Source: Chrysomallon squamiferum (Eukaryota; Mollusca; Gastropoda; Neomphalida; Peltospiridae). From it: 64,000 bases of DNA. How positions within the stretch are numbered: the first letter of the stretch is position 1; every line of letters starts with the position of its first letter. Location: NCBI GenBank assembly GCA_012295275.1, contig CM022667.1:12929038-12993037 (forward strand), in the 5' to 3' direction. Positions 63,785-64,000 of this stretch are shown piece after piece. The notes under the pieces were generated by a model. That model saw only the letters and a list, made by a program, of their open reading frames with translations. It ran no database searches and was not told the DNA's origin. Made by a program: the position numbers and the translations under genes.

Positions 63785-64000
63785 TTATTAATAACAATGA
63801 AATGTTATTTTAAAAATTTAAATTTCAGGTAAAAATTATGTGTTTGACATCAGACGCACAAGTCGTGAGGCATACGACCATGCTAGGAGAAGACTGTACT
63901 GTTCAGAGCAGGCAGGAAACGCTAACGGCTGCAGCCACCCAGACGACGCAGACAGTACAATAAACAACAACTGCGATGAGGAAGGCACAAGTACAGTGTT
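56793..64000 (+). CDS. MYLIP: MYLIP/IDOL FERM-RING E3 ubiquitin ligase, 5' part (exons 1-5)
   Basis: IDOL ubiquitinates lipoprotein receptors of the LDLR family; the insect homologue is Dnr1. Exons 56793-56879, 59292-59482, 61771-62166, 62653-62912 and 63829-64000 (cut by the window end) join in phase with GT-AG borders to give 368 residues. FERM subdomains: F1 about 1-85 ([38 protein letters not shown]), F2 about 92-190, F3 about 195-285 ([28 protein letters not shown]). It then continues with [20 protein letters not shown] as in vertebrates. Human MYLIP has 445 residues; the linker and C-terminal RING are beyond the edge. The first in-frame ATG is 56793; the open frame extends upstream only through a TTG. 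Order and motifs make the identification firm. Confidence 0.94.
57352..57416. repeat. Long poly-A tract with single G interruptions
   Basis: About 65 bases of A with three or four isolated G residues. Confidence 0.95.
57811..57960 (+). mobile_element. Candidate tRNA-derived SINE relic
   Basis: A-box-like AGTGGTTAGG at 57817-57826 and B-box-like AGGATCAAATC at 57855-57865, the same B-box as at 28882-28892. The other end, read on the minus strand, gives CAATGGTTTAGAGCCTGACA, a second A-box-like sequence, so the element may be two tRNA-like ends in inverted orientation. Confidence 0.35.
59088..59150 (-). mobile_element. Candidate tRNA-like pol III head (relic)
   Basis: On the minus strand, TCTGGTGGAATACTGG (59143-59128, A-box-like) is followed by GGTTCAAATCT (59106-59096, a good B-box) at tRNA spacing. 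The acceptor stem and cloverleaf pairing are not convincing, so this is a relic rather than a functional tRNA. Confidence 0.35.
59292..59482 (+). CDS. MYLIP: MYLIP exon 2 (FERM F1 to F2)
   Basis: Acceptor tttaatttcag, donor gtaaca. Encodes [29 protein letters not shown] and [14 protein letters not shown], all strongly matching vertebrate MYLIP. Confidence 0.96.
60066..60111. repeat. (CA)n microsatellite
   Basis: About 23 uninterrupted CA units. Confidence 0.97.
60326..60475. repeat. Three diverged copies of GATATGATGTGAGATAATCT
   Basis: Copies begin near 60328, 60375 and 60438; each continues AGTTTATT or a close variant. Confidence 0.7.
61555..61765. repeat. Cryptic (ACT/ATT)n tract against the exon 3 acceptor
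   Basis: Mixed ATT, ACT, CTG and ACC triplets, becoming TTATTATTATT directly before tttttcag. Confidence 0.85.
61771..62166 (+). CDS. MYLIP: MYLIP exon 3 (FERM F2 to F3)
   Basis: The largest exon seen, 131 full codons plus split codons; donor gtaagt. It is more diverged than exons 2 and 4 but keeps GTS-x-x-AEY-x-LQ, EHYGTEYH and NIGVGPKGI of the MYLIP family. Confidence 0.95.
62217..62253. repeat. (GT)n microsatellite in intron 3
   Basis: About 17 GT units, 50 bases after the exon 3 donor. The rest of intron 3 (62167-62652) has poly-T runs and an (ATT)n tract. Confidence 0.95.
62586..62632. repeat. (ATT)n microsatellite against the exon 4 acceptor
   Basis: About 15 ATT units with one ACT, ending 20 bases before the acceptor AG. 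Confidence 0.95.
62653..62912 (+). CDS. MYLIP: MYLIP exon 4 (FERM F3)
   Basis: Acceptor gtccttttag, donor gtaagt. Encodes [30 protein letters not shown] and [19 protein letters not shown]. Residues Y270 and T274 align with human Y265 and T269, which are reported to be needed for LDLR recognition. Confidence 0.96.
62913..63828 (+). other. MYLIP intron 4
   Basis: AT-rich, with a (CA)/(CATA) stretch at 63111-63175, poly-A at 63586-63602 and an ACT array at 63660-63791. Confidence 0.7.
63660..63791. repeat. (ACT/ATT)n tract near the exon 5 acceptor
   Basis: Imperfect then pure TAC units (about 63752-63783), ending 38 bases before the acceptor. Confidence 0.92.
63829..64000 (+). CDS. MYLIP: MYLIP exon 5 (partial, cut by window end)
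   Basis: Acceptor taaatttcag. Encodes [20 protein letters not shown], then [10 protein letters not shown] and an Asn/Asp/Cys-containing linker. It corresponds to the start of the vertebrate FERM-RING linker; the RING is not yet reached. Confidence 0.94.

Overview
The window is animal nuclear DNA. Genes are split into short exons with GT-AG introns, the background is AT-rich, and microsatellites, homopolymer runs and minisatellites are abundant. Three metazoan protein families are recognisable. CpG is strongly depleted over the two well-supported genes but not between them. This mosaic gene-body pattern, together with the microsatellite load, suits an invertebrate, and a mollusc or other lophotrochozoan is my best guess. 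The clade is inference; nothing in the window fixes the species.

Layout. (1) 1-264, minus strand: first coding exon of an NRDP1/RNF41-like RING E3 ubiquitin ligase, running off the left edge. (2) 265-11300: CpG-containing intergenic DNA full of (TC)n, (AT)n, (CA)n, (AAT)n and poly-A arrays, with no gene I can support. (3) 11405-37520, plus strand: a complete 15-exon rhophilin gene (HR1, BRO1 and PDZ domains, 679 residues by my splice reconstruction), with a 12.1 kb first intron. (4) 37521-44750: non-coding, still CpG-poor, probably 3' UTR or other transcribed flank. (5) 44751-56560: a second CpG-containing, microsatellite-dense intergenic block, including a 1.7 kb satellite of about 23 copies of a 71/79 bp monomer. 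(6) 56561-64000, plus strand: promoter and first five coding exons (368 residues, the FERM part) of MYLIP/IDOL; the linker and RING lie past the right edge.

The rhophilin and NRDP1-like genes are head to head about 11 kb apart. Rhophilin and MYLIP are in tandem about 19 kb apart. Two of the three genes are RING-type ubiquitin ligases and the third is a Rho-binding scaffold. I see no evidence that they act together; this is an ordinary animal gene neighbourhood.

No bacterial-type system, CRISPR array, intact mobile element or novel enzyme system is visible. The most interesting signals are structural: sharp CpG-depletion boundaries that appear to outline transcription units, minisatellites seeded from exon borders of the rhophilin gene (exon 7 donor; last codons plus stop), trinucleotide arrays lying against MYLIP splice acceptors, and upstream ORFs abutting both main start codons.
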